From: Microcaldota archaeon
GTDB lineage: Archaea; Micrarchaeota; Micrarchaeia; Micrarchaeales; CABMGC01
DNA length: 5,975 bases
Direction: 5' to 3'
Assembly: GCA_028866975.1 (NCBI GenBank)
Contig: JAGWHG010000040.1
Location: forward strand, 1-5,975
Shown here: positions 5,822 through 5,975 of the stretch, in pieces
Numbering within the stretch: position 1 is the stretch's first letter
Layout of the letters: every line of letters begins with the position of its first letter
The notes under the pieces: model-generated
Seen by the model: the letters and a program-made list of their open reading frames with translations, nothing else
Databases searched by the model: none
Told to the model about the DNA's origin: nothing
Program-made: the position numbers and the translations under genes

Positions 5822-5831
5822 GTATTTTATT
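5822..5831 (+). promoter_or_regulatory. Probable TATA box for the second ftsZ
   Basis: GTATTTTATT is centred about 35 bp before ATG 5862, predicting a start near 5853 and a leader of about 9 nt. The leader includes GTGGT (5851-5855), a weak Shine-Dalgarno-like match. A second AT-rich element at 5790-5797 (CTAAATAT) could act instead with a longer leader. Confidence 0.38.
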
Positions 5832-5861
5832 CCTTTTTGTCGATAAGTAAGTGGTCTTTGC

Positions 5862-5975
5862 ATGGACGAAATGACTGGCGGCGCGAATTTCGATCTCAAC
5901 GAAGCTGAGCTTTTCAAGCCGAGGATTGCAGTTGCCGGGGTCGGAGGCGGAGGAAACAACACGGTGCAGAGGCTC
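5862..5975 (+). CDS. ftsZ: Cell division protein FtsZ, N-terminal part (3' end outside window)
   Basis: The frame from ATG 5862 is open to the right edge and gives 38 residues. An acidic leader of about 18 residues (starting MDEMTGGANF) is followed by KPRIAVAGVGGGGNNTVQRL. This is the first beta strand and first nucleotide-contacting loop of FtsZ; archaeal examples read xxVVGCGGAGNNTIxRL. The variation GVGGGG for GCGGAG is within the family range. Only the N-terminus is visible, so the tubulin signature GGGTGTG cannot be checked and FtsZ1/FtsZ2 type cannot be settled. A second start at ATG 5871 is possible. Since another FtsZ ends at position 393, this genome very likely has two paralogues, as many archaea do. 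It is divergent from polX across 94 bp. Confidence 0.87.
   Translation, partial: MDEMTGGANFDLNEAELFKPRIAVAGVGGGGNNTVQRL

Noticed and set aside
5768..5861. Replication origin or small RNA in the AT-rich divergent gap
   Set aside because: There are no repeated origin-box-like elements, no stable hairpin I can see, and the length is explained by two promoters.
1..5975. The two FtsZ fragments as one gene on a small circular element
   Set aside because: Chromosomal housekeeping content (secE, gdhA, polX) and frequent archaeal possession of two FtsZ paralogues make this unlikely, although the fragments do not overlap and it cannot be fully excluded.

Overview
This 5,975-base window is compact, gene-dense archaeal chromosome. 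The archaeal signs are the Sec61-gamma-type SecE, a PF-type glutamate dehydrogenase very close to the Pyrococcus enzyme, an archaeal NEMF/Rqc2-type NFACT-R protein, FtsZ genes, AT-rich TATA-like boxes about 26-31 bp upstream of starts with almost no leader, and frequent AGG/AGA and ATA codons. Short intergenic gaps and a reduced-domain NFACT protein suggest a small-genome (DPANN/Micrarchaeota-like) archaeon. That placement is an inference, not something the sequence proves.

Layout. (1) Positions 1-393: C-terminal third of an FtsZ, cut by the left edge. (2) Positions 427-1398: secE followed 3 nt later by a short NFACT-R/coiled-coil protein, behind their own TATA-like box; this looks like a protein translocation / ribosome-associated unit. 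(3) Positions 1436-4032: a plus-strand run of an RpiB-fold protein with a disordered tail, an XRE-type regulator, glutamate dehydrogenase, and a 105-residue orphan. Gaps are 5 nt, about 0-17 nt (depending on the gdhA start) and 10 nt, so this is probably one operon read from a TATA box at 1401. (4) Positions 4040-5767 on the minus strand: a full PolX-type DNA polymerase/PHP protein, converging on the orphan with only 7 bp between stops. (5) Positions 5768-5861: a divergent promoter region. (6) Positions 5862-5975: the N-terminus of a second FtsZ, cut by the right edge.

How the genes may work together. The ftsZ-secE adjacency is a known archaeal arrangement, but the nusG gene that often follows secE is replaced here by the NFACT-R protein. 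The helix-turn-helix gene overlapping or abutting gdhA is a candidate local regulator of nitrogen/amino-acid metabolism. PolX is a DNA repair enzyme that shares an intergenic promoter region with the second ftsZ.

The least ordinary items are the RpiB-fold protein that has lost every catalytic residue I can align, the NFACT protein that begins exactly where the catalytic NFACT-N half would end, the altered metal site in the PHP domain of PolX, and the unrecognised 105-residue gene tied to gdhA. I saw no tRNA, rRNA, CRISPR array, insertion sequence or long repeat. No gene-free stretch exceeds 94 bases.
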